From contig CM043950.1 of assembly GCA_014529385.2 (NCBI GenBank), positions 150,786,945-150,850,944 on the forward strand: a DNA stretch of 64,000 nucleotides, written 5' to 3'. The notes beneath the pieces were generated by a model that was given only the letters and a program-made list of their open reading frames with translations, did no database searches and was not told the DNA's origin. The position numbers and the translations under genes are program-made. Positions within the stretch are counted from its first letter, which is position 1; each line of letters starts with the position of its first letter. This document shows, one piece after another, positions 1 to 13,043 of this stretch. The stretch comes from Adiantum capillus-veneris. Lineage: Eukaryota; Streptophyta; Polypodiopsida; Polypodiales; Pteridaceae.

Positions 1-21
1 AAGAGCTCACTCTTTTTTTTT

Positions 22-303
22 GACGGAGCATACAAAAGAACAGTGGACCAGTCTGCAGCTGGCATAGTCATTTTCAATGAGCAACAGGAAAGGGTATTCT
101 CCATCAGGCAGCTATTACACTCTCACTCCAACAACGAAGCAGAGTATGCAACTTTAATTCTTGGGTTAGAACAATGTATTTCACAAGAATTCAATGCCTA
201 AATGTGTTTGGCGATGCTTTGCTTTTGATAAAGCAGATAAACGGCACTTGGGTTTGTAAAAAATTAGGTTTTACTTGGTCAACTACGCCAAGTTAAGGAT
301 CTT
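22..303 (+). pseudogene. RNase H-like domain relic of a Ty3/gypsy pol
   Basis: Reading from base 22 gives DGAYKRTVDQ, then AGIVIF and NNEAEYATLILGLE, the signature of the RNase H-like domain found next to integrase in gypsy elements (a second, archaeal-type RNase H is typical of the Tat lineage). The frame stops at 199-201, reopens in another frame (VFGDALLLIKQINGTW) and shifts again near 280 to join the downstream unit. The domain is cut by the window edge, so the reverse transcriptase is out of view. I see the motifs directly; the Tat assignment is inference. This is dead coding sequence. Confidence 0.7.
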
Positions 304-846
304 TTGAGGAAGTTTGAAGCAGTGCAATTATTTCATGTCCCCAAGATAGAAAATCAGGAGGTAGATGCTCTAGCCAAGGAAAGAATACAAGACGTTCCCG
401 TAGGAGCAATCAAATTGAAACTACCCCTCTTTCAAGGTAGTGATGCTATGCCTGATATCATCTACTTTCTAGATACAAAAGAATGTCTAGAAGGGTACAC
501 TAAAGGCCAGAAAGAGTGGTTGGTAAGGAAGGCTACCAGATACCACCTTGTAAATGACCACTTGTATTGTAATGGCAAGGATCAGATTCTCAAGCGAGTG
601 CCAACCTCCAGTGAGATCACAGAGGTAATTTCAAGTTGCCATGATGGCGTCTGCGGCGGTCATTTTGCTTTAGATATCACCAATAGGAAGATTCTACAAG
701 CAGGATACTCTTGGCCTAGCCTAAACAGGGATGTACATCATTGGTGTAAAACATGCAAGGCTTGTCAAGTGGCTAGTGATCGCACACTAACCTATGAGCC
801 ACAGACTCCTATCATCTCATATGGTCATTTGAGAAATGGGGAATAG
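304..846 (+). pseudogene. gypsy pol: RNase H/integrase linker and integrase zinc-binding domain
   Basis: The first part (VPKIENQEVDALAKE) is the end of the RNase H-like domain. The middle has no motif I recognise. Residues from about 105 form the H2C2 zinc-binding head of a gypsy integrase: a His pair in CHDGVCGGHF, then WPSLNRDVHHWC and CKTCKACQ. In the living element this head helps integrase hold the ends of the cDNA. The frame runs into a stop at 844-846 because of a frameshift near 825; the integrase core continues at once in another frame. The apparent ATG is an artefact of the break, not a true start. Confidence 0.8.
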
Positions 847-1739
847 ATGCAATCGGTCCTCTACCAAGGGCCCAATCACAAAAACTATATATTCTAGTTG
901 GTGTAGACCACATGACCCGATGGGCGGAAGCAACAGCCACCACCCGCATCACAGCCCAAGAGTTAGCAAAGTTCATATTTGAGCACATCTGTTTCTGTTT
1001 TGGCACTCCTCTTGAGATAATATCAGATAGGGGACCAGGTTTCAAAGGCGATATGGTGGTAGAACTGATGAAGAAGTTAGGCATCACACGCCGACATTCC
1101 ACACCATACTATCCACAATGTAATGGCCTAGTAGAAAAGGTAAACGGAATGATCTACAAAATCATCACAAAGCAGGTGAATAACCACACAGGTGACTGGG
1201 ATAAACATCTCATGGCTGTTCTATGGGCTTACCGAACGACGTTTCGAACATCATTAGGTTTCACCCCTTTCCATCTAGTTTATGGAAAGGAGGCAATTCT
1301 GCCCATTGAGGTACAAATAGCCAGCTTACGAGTCATGGCTAGCCAATTGCAATGCCCAATTGTAAATCTCCGCAACCACATCCTGGATCTGGAAAGGATC
1401 CAACTAGATAGGTAAGAAGCAATCAATCACTATGCAGCGCAGACAGAGCGACGCCGGCTCACCTTCAATCAAGGGCTTAAGGAAAAGGGCCTGGAGAAAG
1501 GCATGCCATTATTGAGATACGACAACAGATTTGACACCAAGAAGGACAAACAATTTCAACCCCGATGGGAAGGACCATTCATTGTCAAAAGGCGCTATGA
1601 CAACGACAACTATAAGCTGATGGAAGTGACGGGAGCAAAGCGAACCCCGAACCCCCGACGGCCTCTAAAACATCGGGGACCGAATGGCGCGCCTCGAGCC
1701 TGTCATGGTAAAACGAACAGGGGGCACCACCTAGCTTGA
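831..1739 (+). pseudogene. gypsy integrase core and C-terminal domain
   Basis: The frame starts in FEKWGIDAIGPLP and carries the integrase catalytic core: the first Asp in VGVDHMTRWAEA, the second in ISDRGPGF, and Glu in NGLVEKVNG, so the DDE residues are all present. The C-terminal part has the WEGPFIVKRR motif that follows the core in gypsy integrases. One in-frame TAA at 1413-1415 interrupts otherwise continuous coding; the stop at 1737-1739 is near the natural end. The enzyme would insert element cDNA into chromosomes. With the frameshift upstream and the stop inside, this copy is inactive. Confidence 0.85.
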
Positions 1740-1837
1740 GCGGCTAGGACGCAAACAACACAACACCATAACAAAATTTTCATCCAAGAGAGATGGATGC
1801 TTGGGAGTAGTGAGGAAGAGGAAAGGGAATGAGATCA

Positions 1838-1885
<48 letters not shown>

Positions 1886-3566
1886 GGTATAGCGGCTTAG
1901 TACTTAGGCACCACAAAAGGATGGCGAATCCGCACACCCTTCACACATACACAAGCTCACTCCAAACACAAGACTAGGTGGCGATTCCGCACACCTCACA
2001 TGGGCAAAACATTGGAAGAAAACATACTCACAAAACCTCAAGCTTTATTTAGAGAATAAGGCGATGAAATGGGGAGCATAGGGTAGGGGAATGAGAAGGG
2101 AGAGAGTGGTAGAGCACATGGCCGATAGGTGGGAGTTGATGGCGAAGACTCGCACGAGGGTTATGGCCATCATCCTTCATTTAGTTGCCCTTCATCTTCC
2201 ATAGCCCAAGGGTGTAGAGGTCATGCTCAAGACGAGCATGGTGATTGCGGTGATGGTGATGGTGTGGGTGTGTGTGTGTGCACTAGTGTGATGGTGATGT
2301 TGTGTGTCTTTAGTGTGATGGTGACCCCTCTTTATATAGGGGAGGAGGGGGGAGGAATTCTAGAATTTAGAAATGAAGAAATCATTATCTACATAGGCCA
2401 TGTGACTGTGGGCCCCACTTGTCTGGCTGTGTGTATATGTGCCAGAACAGCAGTCTCATGAGAGAGAGAGATGGGTTGATGAAAAAAAGTGAGAGGTGAC
2501 ATGGAGAATAAAGTAATTACAAGAGGGGAGAGAGGGGAGTGTGTTCAGAGGTGAATCTGTGTGTGGACACAAGAAAAATCAGGTAACCACAGGGTGGGGA
2601 TGGGTCTGTGGGCACCTTTTTCAGTGAAACTGAGTGTGTGTGAGTGTGGGGGAGGTTATTTAGCTACAAGACAAGAGACATGGCACCCTTTAGAGAGAGA
2701 GAGGGGGGTATTTGGGTCATGGGATATGATAGGAGAGAGAAAGGGGGGGTGGGGTATACTATTTTGGAAGATAACATAAGTTGCATGTGAGTTAGGGTGC
2801 ATTATTGGTGAGTTAGAATGCATTATTGGTGAGAGGTGGGGTAGCTTGAGGGGAGAGAGAAAGGAGAAAGGACAAGGAGAAGGGAGAGGGTTGACCTTTT
2901 GAGTGGAGGAGAGGAAAAGGGACACACGGCGGGGCAACAGTGAAGAAAAAGGAGGCAAGGTAGGGATGGGCTGCCCCGCAGACATGAGGTGGCCAATTTT
3001 ACCTTTCTCATATATTTACATAATCATACTTTATTTTTTCTTACTTTTTCCAATGCCTTTTATCACTCCCTCCCTAAGAGGGGATTTTCATGGGGTGGGG
3101 ACGAGAGAAGAGGGGTATGGGAGCTTGGCTTGTGAAAAGCCCCCATCAGAAGCAGATGAAAGAATTCACAAGACTAGAGTCAATGGATGGAGGCTAAAAA
3201 GGTATTTCCTTAGGTTTGATCCAGAGTTCATGCTAGACATTCCAAAAGAGGGAGAACCCTCCAACTCCACCACTAAAGATTCAGAGGTAGGGCTAGAAGC
3301 ATGAATGCCTCTAACCAGATGGGAGGGCTAATGACGGCCGGTTTTCAAAACCGTGACCGTGAGAACCATACCCTAAGAACCATACCCTAAGAAGGAGAGA
3401 ACATATTACCAAAGAAAAAAAAAAACAAAAAAAAGGGGAAAAGTTCTTTATCATTCACCACCCCTATAGGCTTAACCACTAGCGGGGCGCCACCAATTTG
3501 GCCACACCTCTCCATTATCGCCAGAAGACGGACTCTGTCTCTCCTACTGCTCGGCTCCGCCAATTC
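1740..3566. other. gene-free, purine-rich low-complexity stretch
   Basis: I see no supported gene here. It follows the gypsy integrase and may contain its 3' untranslated region or LTR, but I found no matching second LTR in the window. It holds a GA run at about 1842-1879, a TG/GATG-rich patch near 2240-2310, two copies of a short unit with GCATTATTGGTGAG near 2798-2832, and a doubled AACCATACCCTAAG at 3363-3391. Translations in this stretch are simple-sequence artefacts. Confidence 0.6.
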
Positions 3567-4673
<1,107 letters not shown>

Positions 4674-4807
4674 CCATCTCTCTCCCCATCTTTGCGTTGC
4701 CGTTTCGTCGCCAGTAGTAAAATCACGGAACAAATTTAAAAAAAAGAAAAAAAGTTATATGCATATACATAATATGTTTTCCCTTCCCGTTCCCACGCAT
4801 GCTTGTG

Positions 4808-4814
4808 CACACAC

Positions 4815-4848
<34 letters not shown>

Positions 4849-4892
4849 GCTTACCCACTCATACATACACACACACACACACACACGCATAT
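4808..4892. repeat. (TA)n/(CA)n microsatellite
   Basis: Alternating TA then CA dinucleotides, with a second CA block after a short break (ACCCACTCATACATA). No coding content. Confidence 0.9.
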
Positions 4893-5231
4893 ACGTACAC
4901 ACCAGTAAAAATACAAAAAACAAAGGATTCAACGACATCGCCAAGAAGGAAGACGGCCTAAATCTCACGACACCGACACCAAAACGAGCAAAGGCGCCAA
5001 AGGCATGCCCCGACCGACCTCGAAGTGACGAAATGCGCTACATCGACGCACCAGCAAGGCTGCCATTCACCGATATCATGCCCACGACGCCCTCTTCAGT
5101 AAAACCGTAGGTTATCATCACTTTTCTAGTTTCAACCAAGCCTTGTAAAAAATCCCAAATTTGTAAATTCTCATCTCTCTAGGTGATAGTCACAAAGGCC
5201 CACCTAGAGATTTTCCTTATAATAACTCCCC

Positions 5232-5280
5232 AAGACAAAGCAAGGGTCAACCACACAGGGTCCACCGCCTTGCTTTGTCT
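5232..5280. repeat. 13-bp inverted repeat just upstream of a tandem duplication
   Basis: AGACAAAGCAAGG at 5232-5244 is mirrored by CCTTGCTTTGTCT at 5268-5280, leaving a 23-base loop. It lies 16 bp before the duplicated unit that carries a TATA-like box, so it could be a regulatory hairpin or a terminal remnant of a small element. Function is unknown. Confidence 0.6.
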
Positions 5281-5295
5281 CCCCTGATTAGATTG

Positions 5296-5365
5296 CCCTA
5301 ATCACACCAGATTATCCTAATCTAAAGCAGCCAACACCTATAAAAAGGCACTGAGAGGTCACTAT

Positions 5366-5407
<42 letters not shown>

Positions 5408-5773
5408 TCAAGTTCAAGAGAGGTCAGCACTTGGTAGTATTTTGGTGGGAGGAATTGGCAACATTTTCATCACAAGAGAGGGGACTTAGCGTAGTGGTTT
5501 GCTTTGGGAATTGTATGATGTAAAGGAAGCTATGTCCACATCTCGACTCCAACGGTCGATCCCTAATCACACCATATTATCCTAATCTAATGCAGACAAC
5601 ACCTATAAAAAGGCACTGAGAGGTCACTATCGGGGTGGGGGGGGGGCAAGTTCAAGAGAGGTCAGCACTTGGTAGTATTTTGGTGGGAGGAATTGGCAAC
5701 ATTTGCATCACAAGAGAGGGGACTTAGCGTAGTGGTTTGCTTTGGGAATTGTATGATGTAAAGGAAGCTATGT
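5296..5773. repeat. 265-bp-period tandem duplication with TATA-like box and poly-G
   Basis: Unit 1 starts CCCTAATCACACC at 5296 and ends near 5535; unit 2 starts at 5561 and ends near 5773. Both contain CCTATAAAAAGGCACTGAGAGG, which looks like a core promoter, followed by a G run: 40 consecutive G at 5367-5406 in unit 1, but only about 15 G broken by a T (5632-5645) in unit 2. The units are otherwise nearly identical, so the duplication is much younger than the surrounding relics, or has been homogenised. It may be part of an LTR; I cannot identify the element. Confidence 0.8.
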
Positions 5774-5964
5774 GAAGGAGTACGAGCGGAAGTGCGACGC
5801 GAGAGAGAGTGCAAGAAGAAGAGCACGACGATATGGTGAACTCGCTCTATTGTAATGTGTAGAGCATAGTGAGTTCTTATTAGGTTTTTACAAAAGAACA
5901 TGTGTACATACCTGGCGGCCCGCCCACTTACGTGGGCGACCACATTGGGCTTTATACCCCAACA
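5771..5964 (-). repeat. short copia 3' LTR (minus-strand element)
   Basis: Read on the minus strand it begins TGTTGGGGTATAAAGCCC and ends CTTCACA, thus TG...CA, about 194 bp. It is directly preceded on that strand by the purine-rich AAGTGGGAGGT at about 5965-5975, a good polypurine tract, and sits just after the stop of the copia RT/RNase H relic. The homology between the two duplicated units at 5296-5773 stops exactly where this LTR begins, which supports the boundary. Confidence 0.6.
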
Positions 5965-6053
5965 ACCTCCCACTTAAAGTCCAATGTGGTACTTTAAGTG
6001 TGAGAGAAGCTACTATACAAGCTAATATACAAGAGATGTAGAGAAGTGATGTA

Positions 6054-7372
6054 CTACCCTACACCTAACTGCTTGCGAAAATGCACAAAGCTCTCTGAGG
6101 GAAGTCCTTTTGTAAGTAGATTAGGAGGATTTTCTGTGGTGTGAACTTTGACAAGCTGAAGTTGCTTATCCTCGAGCATTTCCCTGATGAAATGATACTT
6201 CACATCCACATGCTTTGTCTTTGAGTGATAAACTGGATTGCGAGCCAATTGTATAGCACTTTGACTATCACAATATAACACAGGCATCTCTTCTTTGATT
6301 CCCAAATCTGTTACTAGTCGATTAAGCCAAATTGATTCTTTGCATGCCTCTGATGCTGCAACATATTCAGCCTCTGTAGTAGACTGAGTAACACAATCTT
6401 GTAATCTAGAACGCCATGATACTGCTCCACCAGCCAATGTAAAGACATACCCTAACGTAGACCTTCGGTTGTCTAAGTCACCTGCATAATCTGGATCTGT
6501 AAAACCCTTTACACTTAGCTCCTGACTCCCATAGCATATACGCATACTCTTTGTAGCTTTCAGGTATCTCAATATTCCTTTCATTGCCTCCCAATGTTTC
6601 TTGCCTGGGTTTGACATGTATCGACTTACTACTCCCACTGCAAATGCAATGTCTGGGCGAGTAGCAATCATTGCATACATCAAACTACCCACTGCAGACG
6701 CATATGGAATCTTATCCATTTCAGCCTGTTCTTCCTCAGACACAGGACAATCTTGTTTGCTAAGTTTCACATATGGTGGCAATGGAACACTCAATGCCTT
6801 TCCCTTCTCCATATTGAAACGTTGCAAAACCTTGTCAATATACTCTGTTTGAGATAACCAAATCAACTTCTTTGATCTGTCTCTCTCAATGCGCATACCA
6901 AGTATATGACTTGCCTCACCCATGTCTTTCATGTCAAACGATTTTGCCATCTTTGACTTCAAAGCTGAAATTTCTTCCAAGTGCTTGCCAGCAATCAACA
7001 TGTGATCCACATACAAAATAAGAATCAGACAACTACCATCCTTAGCCTTCTTTGTATATAGACAGTGATCGAACTCACTACGTTTGTAGCCTTGAGAAAG
7101 CATGAACTTGTGGAATTTATGGTACCATGCCCTCGGTGATTGTTTTAAGCCATAAAGACTCTTTAACAACTGGCATACCCAATCTTCCTTGCCTTTCTCA
7201 ACAAACCCTTATGGTTGCTGCATGTAAATTTCCACATCTAAATCACCATGCAAGAACGCTGTCTTGACATCCATTTGGTGCAACACCAAATCTAATATGG
7301 CAACCAATGCAAGAAAGCATCTCAATGTAGTCATCTTGACCACCGGAGAGAAGACTTCATCAAAGTCAATGC
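6054..7372 (-). pseudogene. Ty1/copia reverse transcriptase and RNase H, broken
   Basis: On the minus strand, from about 7372 down, I read [38 protein letters not shown], then LKSLYGLKQSPRAW, TRPDIAFAVGVVSRYM, STTEAEYVAASEA and KHVDVKYHFIRE: the copia RT followed by RNase H, in normal order, to the stop near 6054. One nonsense codon (TAA) lies at 7209-7211. The RT catalytic motif reads YVDHM instead of YVDDM, so a metal-binding Asp is lost. The open part below the stop is 371 codons. The upstream half runs into the 194-bp tandem array. The element is not functional. Confidence 0.9.
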
Positions 7373-7376
7373 CTTG

Positions 7377-8004
7377 TTCTTGCTTAAAGCCCTTGGCAAC
7401 AAGCCTTGCTTTGTACTTTGGCTGACTATCATGAGCGGTGATCTTATACCATAGTAATCAAGAACTCGATGAGTGTCAAATACTTGATGGTGGTATTGCC
7501 TTGTGTTAGACAAGTTACGTAGAGACATTACTATGTAAGTTTGGACATCGAGTATTTGACACTCATCGAGTTCTTGCTTAAAGCCCTTGGCAACAAGCCT
7601 TGCTTTGTACTTTGGCTGACTATCATGAGCGGTGATCTTATACCATAGTAATCAAGAACTCGATGAGTGTCAAATACTCGATGGTGGTATTGCCTTGTGT
7701 TAGACAAGTTACGTAGAGACATTACTATGTAAGTTTGGACATCGAGTATTTGACACTCATCGAGTTCTTGCTTAAATCCCTTGGCAACAAGCCTTGCTTT
7801 GTACTTTGGCTGACTATCATGAGCGGTGATCTTATACCATAGTAATCAAGAACTCGATGAGTGTCAAATACTCGATGGTGGTATTGCCTTGTGTTAGACA
7901 AGTTACGTAGAGACATTACTATGTAAGTTTGGACATCGAGTATTTGACACTCATCGAGTTCTTGCTTAAAGCCCTTGGCAACAAGCCTTGCTTTGTACTT
8001 TGGC
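7377..8004. repeat. 194-bp tandem array with internal palindrome, built from copia RT
   Basis: TTCTTGCTTAAA recurs at 7377, 7571, 7765 and 7959, a constant 194-bp period: three full units and a 46-bp fourth. Each unit contains the start of the copia RT (minus strand, [12 protein letters not shown]) plus non-coding sequence. Within each unit a perfect arm pair of about 31 bp (beginning CAAGAACTCGATGAGTGTC and its complement) flanks a loop of about 56 bases. The units differ at only a few bases. A reverse-oriented copy lies at 13044-13250. Confidence 0.9.
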
Positions 8005-10957
8005 ATGGCCGATTTCAGGGCGACTAGCAAGAGCCCTGAGTTTGGGCTTGCGGAGAAGCAAGGTTTCTCTACCTATAATGCGTTCATGAGGTATGCCATT
8101 ATCTTTTTTACAAAATGCTTGTTGGCACCGAAGATTGATCTTGCTGCACCGCTGTTTTGCATGGCCGGATTGATGATCGGCATGGACGATTTCAGGAATG
8201 TCTGGCAAGAGACTTTCTTTCTTTACCTCTGAGTTTAGGGGTGCGGCAAAGCAAGGCTTCCATACGTATACATCGTTCAACCGCACCATGTGGTGATTAT
8301 CACGAACCATGGCACTCAAACCTAGGAGGTAAGAGCATGGAAGTTCTCACACAATTCAATGGAATGATTGATCATCCGACAACGGCACACATGGTCGGCA
8401 TGGCTGACTAATTTCCACCGTTTCTTGAAATCGGCGGTAAGTAAGATTCGTCGACAGGAGTACTTAATGAGATTTACAAGTAGACAAGGTCTATTGTTTG
8501 TGAATGATTGACAAGGTCAACTTTCTTTTGATATGACATACATTTGTCAACATGAATATCCAGTAGCTATGAGCTCTCAAGAATTTCATAAGTAAATATG
8601 TGAAGCATAGCTTCAATTTATGAATCTTGTATTGAGACTTCCCACATTTGGCATATGCTAAGAGCATACAAACTAGGGAAGGATTTACCAATTTGCTTGC
8701 ATTGTTATTTCATTACATACACAAAAGGTGTATATGATACACACGCCAACACTCTCTCGCATAGCAAAATAGGCTACGAGCCTGATGGGAACGAGTTTCT
8801 CCATCACCAATTCAGGAAAACCGGTTACAACAGGATAACCAGATTAGCCAAATTTTAAATTTGTTTGTTTTGCATGTTTTCATGTTTACTTTGGAACATG
8901 TTGTTTGTCGCGTAAAGCAAAGTGTTTTGATAATTCGACATGAAGCAAGGCTTCTCCTGCGTGCCATGCTACTGCCCATTGCTTTGGCATCAAGGGTATT
9001 GGCACGCAAGTTTGGGGAACTGGTATGACCTGCAGTTTGCTCCCATTTTAGGTGTGGTGATATCCCGTTATGATGTCCCACTACCAATGCAGGTTGTGCA
9101 AGGCACTTCTGGTTTCGGCTCCCACGCTTGAGGCCGTCATAGTAGCCACGGGCTTACAAGCTTGCATGCAAGGCATGTTAGCCAAGTGGACTCACCTCCA
9201 CCCCATCATGGATTACGCTTCCGCTATCACACTCGTAACTCTGTCAAGGACAACATACGTGATGGATTGTTCCACAGGATTGTTTAACATGATTGTTGGT
9301 TGCTATTAACACACAACAACACTAAAAGGAACCTCAATCTAGGACTTATTTTATGGGCAAAGTGCCATAGCTCAGTCGTACTCATACAATCACGACCCCT
9401 ACAAGGTAGGTGGGTCGGAGTGAGTTTTGTGTTTCTCCCTCGATGAGAGCGTTATACCAGCAAACTGTGGAATGCTTATAGGATAAGTTGCATGTCAGGC
9501 ATACGATGCGTAAGAGCACATAGCTTGGGCACCCACTCTAAACACTTAAGGATAGTTCCTCAGCCCAGCATGCTCTTCTTCTCTTGTTCTCTCTCTCTTT
9601 AAGGGAAAAATAAAAAATCTTATGAGAAGCTTTTGATACGTGTTTTGCTCGTGAGTCAGCCTGAGCCAAGGTGCTCTAACTCTCAGCTAGCACGTGGCTA
9701 AGATGCTATTCAAATTATTCTTCATCGGTTCGTCCATTGAACACTAATTTGCACAAGGTCTATGAGCCACACAGGCTAAGAGCCATTGTCAGGCCAAGGG
9801 TAAGACCCAACTATTGGCATTCTTTGGGTGATTGTTTTCAAGACTGAACAGATCTACCAAGGGAAGTATACATCGACGTTAATGGACAAGCAAGGGTCTT
9901 GTCATTCAGGATGTTTACAGTGTCATTTTTGCACTACATATTTTTAGTGCGACACTCAAGTTGAGTTTTTGATAAATCTTCAACTCACAACAGCTAATCT
10001 CTACAAGGAAGTATATATGCAGCAACCAGTTGAGACGGCATGGCTATCCGCAAGAGCTAGGCAGTTCACTTGTGTGGATTTCTTGCTCTCTCTATAGCAC
10101 TACGGAGTGTCTATGGACACATTGTTTGGGGTACGACCCGGAGGGTGACTGCTAAATCACCCCATAGGCATTGAGGATCATAGTTTGATCTCTCCCAGTT
10201 AAACTTTCGAGGAAAGAATTCCGCAATCTACCACACGGTAGCGGACGAATTTAACTTTTTGACTTGATTCCAATCATCATGTACACGGTTAACTATGTTG
10301 GTTACCGTTGCCTGCTAGTTGAGCAGTTTCTATAGACGGTCTTACCAAGGGGTTTGACTACGTAGATGTTAACCAAAGGGGTTGGATTGCGCAAGCAACA
10401 CCCATGGTTTCCAATGCAAGTCGTATAAATACGCCTGAATGTTTCAAAGCCATGCCAAGGGCATGTTGGAACAGAGTATTTTGGACCGTAGCATCCACTG
10501 TACCTTATGCTGTTACGAACCTAGTTGTAGGGTTCGATTTGGCACATGTTTTCACATGGGATACAACATGGTCTCCGAACTCAAGGAGTTCAGTTTAGCC
10601 AGTGTGGAGCATGATAATGAGGGTCCCTCTCACTCTTGTCGCAGAGTGTTTACAGTTACCTCCACACACAAGTACCAGCTCGTACTTGATGGATGCCACT
10701 TTTCTTGATATCCTTGTTTGAGACATATTCCACATGTGGAGAATATGAGTCTCTTGGACTGACACTGGCGCCAACTTTTTACCAATGTGTCGCGACGAAG
10801 TCCCTAGGTGCTGGTCGCATCCATTGGTTCGACCATATTAAGCACACAGTATCAGGAGCAATTTCAGTGGCCAAAAATTGTCGGGTACTAAGTACAAACT
10901 TGTTACAATTACAAGTGCTGTGAAACCACCTTAACGGAGGGTCGTTTCTACATATAG
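8005..10957. other. gene-free old repetitive DNA
   Basis: No coding sequence I can support. A diverged pair of segments near 7993-8090 and 8160-8270 shares CATGG.CGATTTCAGG, CTGAGTTT and AAGCAAGG, and another AAGCAAGGCTTCTCC occurs near 8943. The rest looks like decayed transposon interior. All frames are short. Confidence 0.5.
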
Positions 10958-11140
10958 CTAAGTATGCTATGTACATGCGAATGTCTCATGGTTGGTACCT
11001 AGGTGTGACTGGGTTGTCACATTCTGTTATGGTCCAACTTTTGTTGCCAAATATGCTATATTCATGAGAATGTCTCATGGTTGGTACCTAGGTGTGATCG
11101 GGTTGTCACATTCTATTATGGTCCAAATTTGTTGCAAGAC
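10958..11140. repeat. about 89-bp tandem duplication
   Basis: TATGCTAT...ATGTCTCATGGTTGGTACCTAGGTGTGA...GGGTTGTCACATTCT.TTATGGTCCAA appears at 10963 and again at 11052, with several base differences. It is within the old repeat that has an inverted partner at 15.5-22.2 kb. Confidence 0.8.
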
Positions 11141-12330
11141 TTTCACGCACGTACCGTGGAAAGTCTCGTCATGGAATTGCGGTTCGGATATGTTTGTGTT
11201 AAATGCATGCACACTAGGTGTTATGGGCCCTAGTGTTTAACACAAATTTATTCAGAGCGGCATGAAAATTCATGCAAATTATTGTTTCTGCAAATTTTTT
11301 GCACTGCCAGTGCCACCTCTCTTGCAGATTTAGTATGAGTTTCCACCCTGCCATACAAGGTGATGGCTGAGTATGGGTGTTCGTGATTGGCTACTTGAAA
11401 CTCCAATCTGCTTTCAACCTAGTTGGTTGTCTCCATTCCATATCGAGTATATGGCTGGATAATCAATGATTGAGTCATAGTTTGTCGTCAGTCGTGGGCA
11501 ACTGTCTGTAAGTGGTTGGGGGAAAGCACCTCACTCTTACTGTTGCTATTCATCCCACGTAGGATGGGAAGCTTACAAGCATTCTATTTAGTACTAAAGG
11601 ATATGGAAAGTGCATACGTTAGTAAAGCACGCTAAAGGATATGCTAAGTGCATACGTTAGCAAGAAGTGAAACAACTACATCAGTTACCTTTCTAGATGA
11701 TGAAAGGCATGTTACGGCTAGTTCTAGTCTCTGTCTGTTATTCTCAAGTTATCAACCTTAATCATCAGTTTGGATGAGGTTGACTATTGGCAACAAACCA
11801 CCGCAAGTCAAGGACTTGGTTGCTGCTGATGAGTATGTCAGCATAGTACTTTCATGGAACGATGAGCCGAGGTTATATTGCACATTCCAGTACCTTCAGA
11901 AAGTCTGAAACCTGGGTATGCATTTAAAAACCTCTTAGTTGTGATAACTCGTTTAGCATTCTCAAGTGAGTTCTAAATGGAGCCTTCAAGATCTTTTGAT
12001 TATGAGTCGGTTAACCAAGACGGTTGCACAGGGACAACAATGTAGAAAATCAAGATGTTACTCTTGATTTCATTGAACCTCCCAATGAACCGGTTTCCGA
12101 TTCAAAGAACCGTTGGATCCATGAGGGATGCCACGGTGGAAAACATTAATGTTCTTATGAAGATACCACCACTTGTGTTTTCGAGGACGAAAACGCTTCT
12201 CCAAGGGGGGAGTAATGTCATGCTAAGGGTAGGACTAGACGGGCACGACCCGGGAAATGTGCCAGACACACATGCAGTAAAGGGGTCTATATATGGAAGA
12301 GGGCCAGGGGCCTATATATAGGATGGTTGG
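10958..12330 (+). repeat. old retrotransposon end, copy A (inverted partner at 15490-22189)
   Basis: Several blocks match the reverse complement of 15490-15947 and 21515-22189: a block with AGGTGTTATGGGCCCTAGTG (about 11215), GGGCAACTGTCTGTAA, GGATATG.AAGTGC.TACGTTA, GTCAAGGA.TT and ATTACTCCCCCCTTGGAGAAG in complement. About 12055-12222 keeps a coding tail seen in many plant LTR elements: DVTL.FIEPP, then a GAGGACGAAAACGCTTCTCC stretch followed by GGGGGGAGTAATGTCA, typical of the end of a gypsy-type polyprotein. TATA-like boxes at 12288 and 12312 fit an LTR beyond it. Family identity is inferred. Confidence 0.55.
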
Positions 12331-13043
12331 GAGGTTATTCGCATGTCTGTCTACCCGCTCTCCTCATAGTATGTGAGTTAAATTTAAGTTCAATTTCTCT
12401 CTTTAAATATCAGACAATTTTCTCGCTCTTAATAAGCTGCATGATTCGGCAAGGCCGTTTCATTACGAAAGCTCGCTTTTATTTTGCATTGACGTGTATT
12501 TGTCAGCATGAGAAGTTGTTCGCTATGAGCACATGCTCCCTCATAATTTATCTTTTTCATATATTTATGCAAAGAAAGGCTTCAATCTTGGACCTACTGC
12601 ATAGAAGTTTCTCAAGTTTGGAATATGCTATTAGCATATGGAATGTGGGAAACTTGGCACTATGTCTATCTAATTTTCTCTTGGAGTCGATATGACCCAA
12701 GCCAGGATGGCATGTAGGGTACATCTGATAGCTCTAAATTTCTTAGCATACAAGGCTACGAGTCAACTTCAAGGGAAGACAATCACTCTCACAGAGTCAA
12801 CAAGGTTAGTACATTTCAACTTATAGTTGTTTTTTTTGTAATTTAACCTTTCATTTGCAAAAGATTTCTCTATTGTGTAGAGCAAAGTGCTTTGCCAGCT
12901 TTCATACAAAGCATGGCTTATATTCTATACCAAGGTACTATTCATTGAATTTAGATCAAGGACAATGGCACATATTTAACACTAGGTGGATATAAGCTCA
13001 CAGTTTAAGTTTGGCAGGGACGCACTGTGATGTATCAATGCTC
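12331..13043. other. gene-free stretch
   Basis: Nothing recognisable. The sequence is AT-rich with no motif or repeat that I can name, between the copy A repeat and the inverted 194-bp unit. Confidence 0.4.

Noticed and set aside
4949-5110. Short Pro/Ala/Lys-rich plus-strand frame after the CA tract
   Set aside because: No motif and no splice context; open by chance.
7377-8004. CRISPR-like array
   Set aside because: Units are 194 bp with no short repeat/unique spacer pattern; the content is copia RT, and the sequence is a plant genome.
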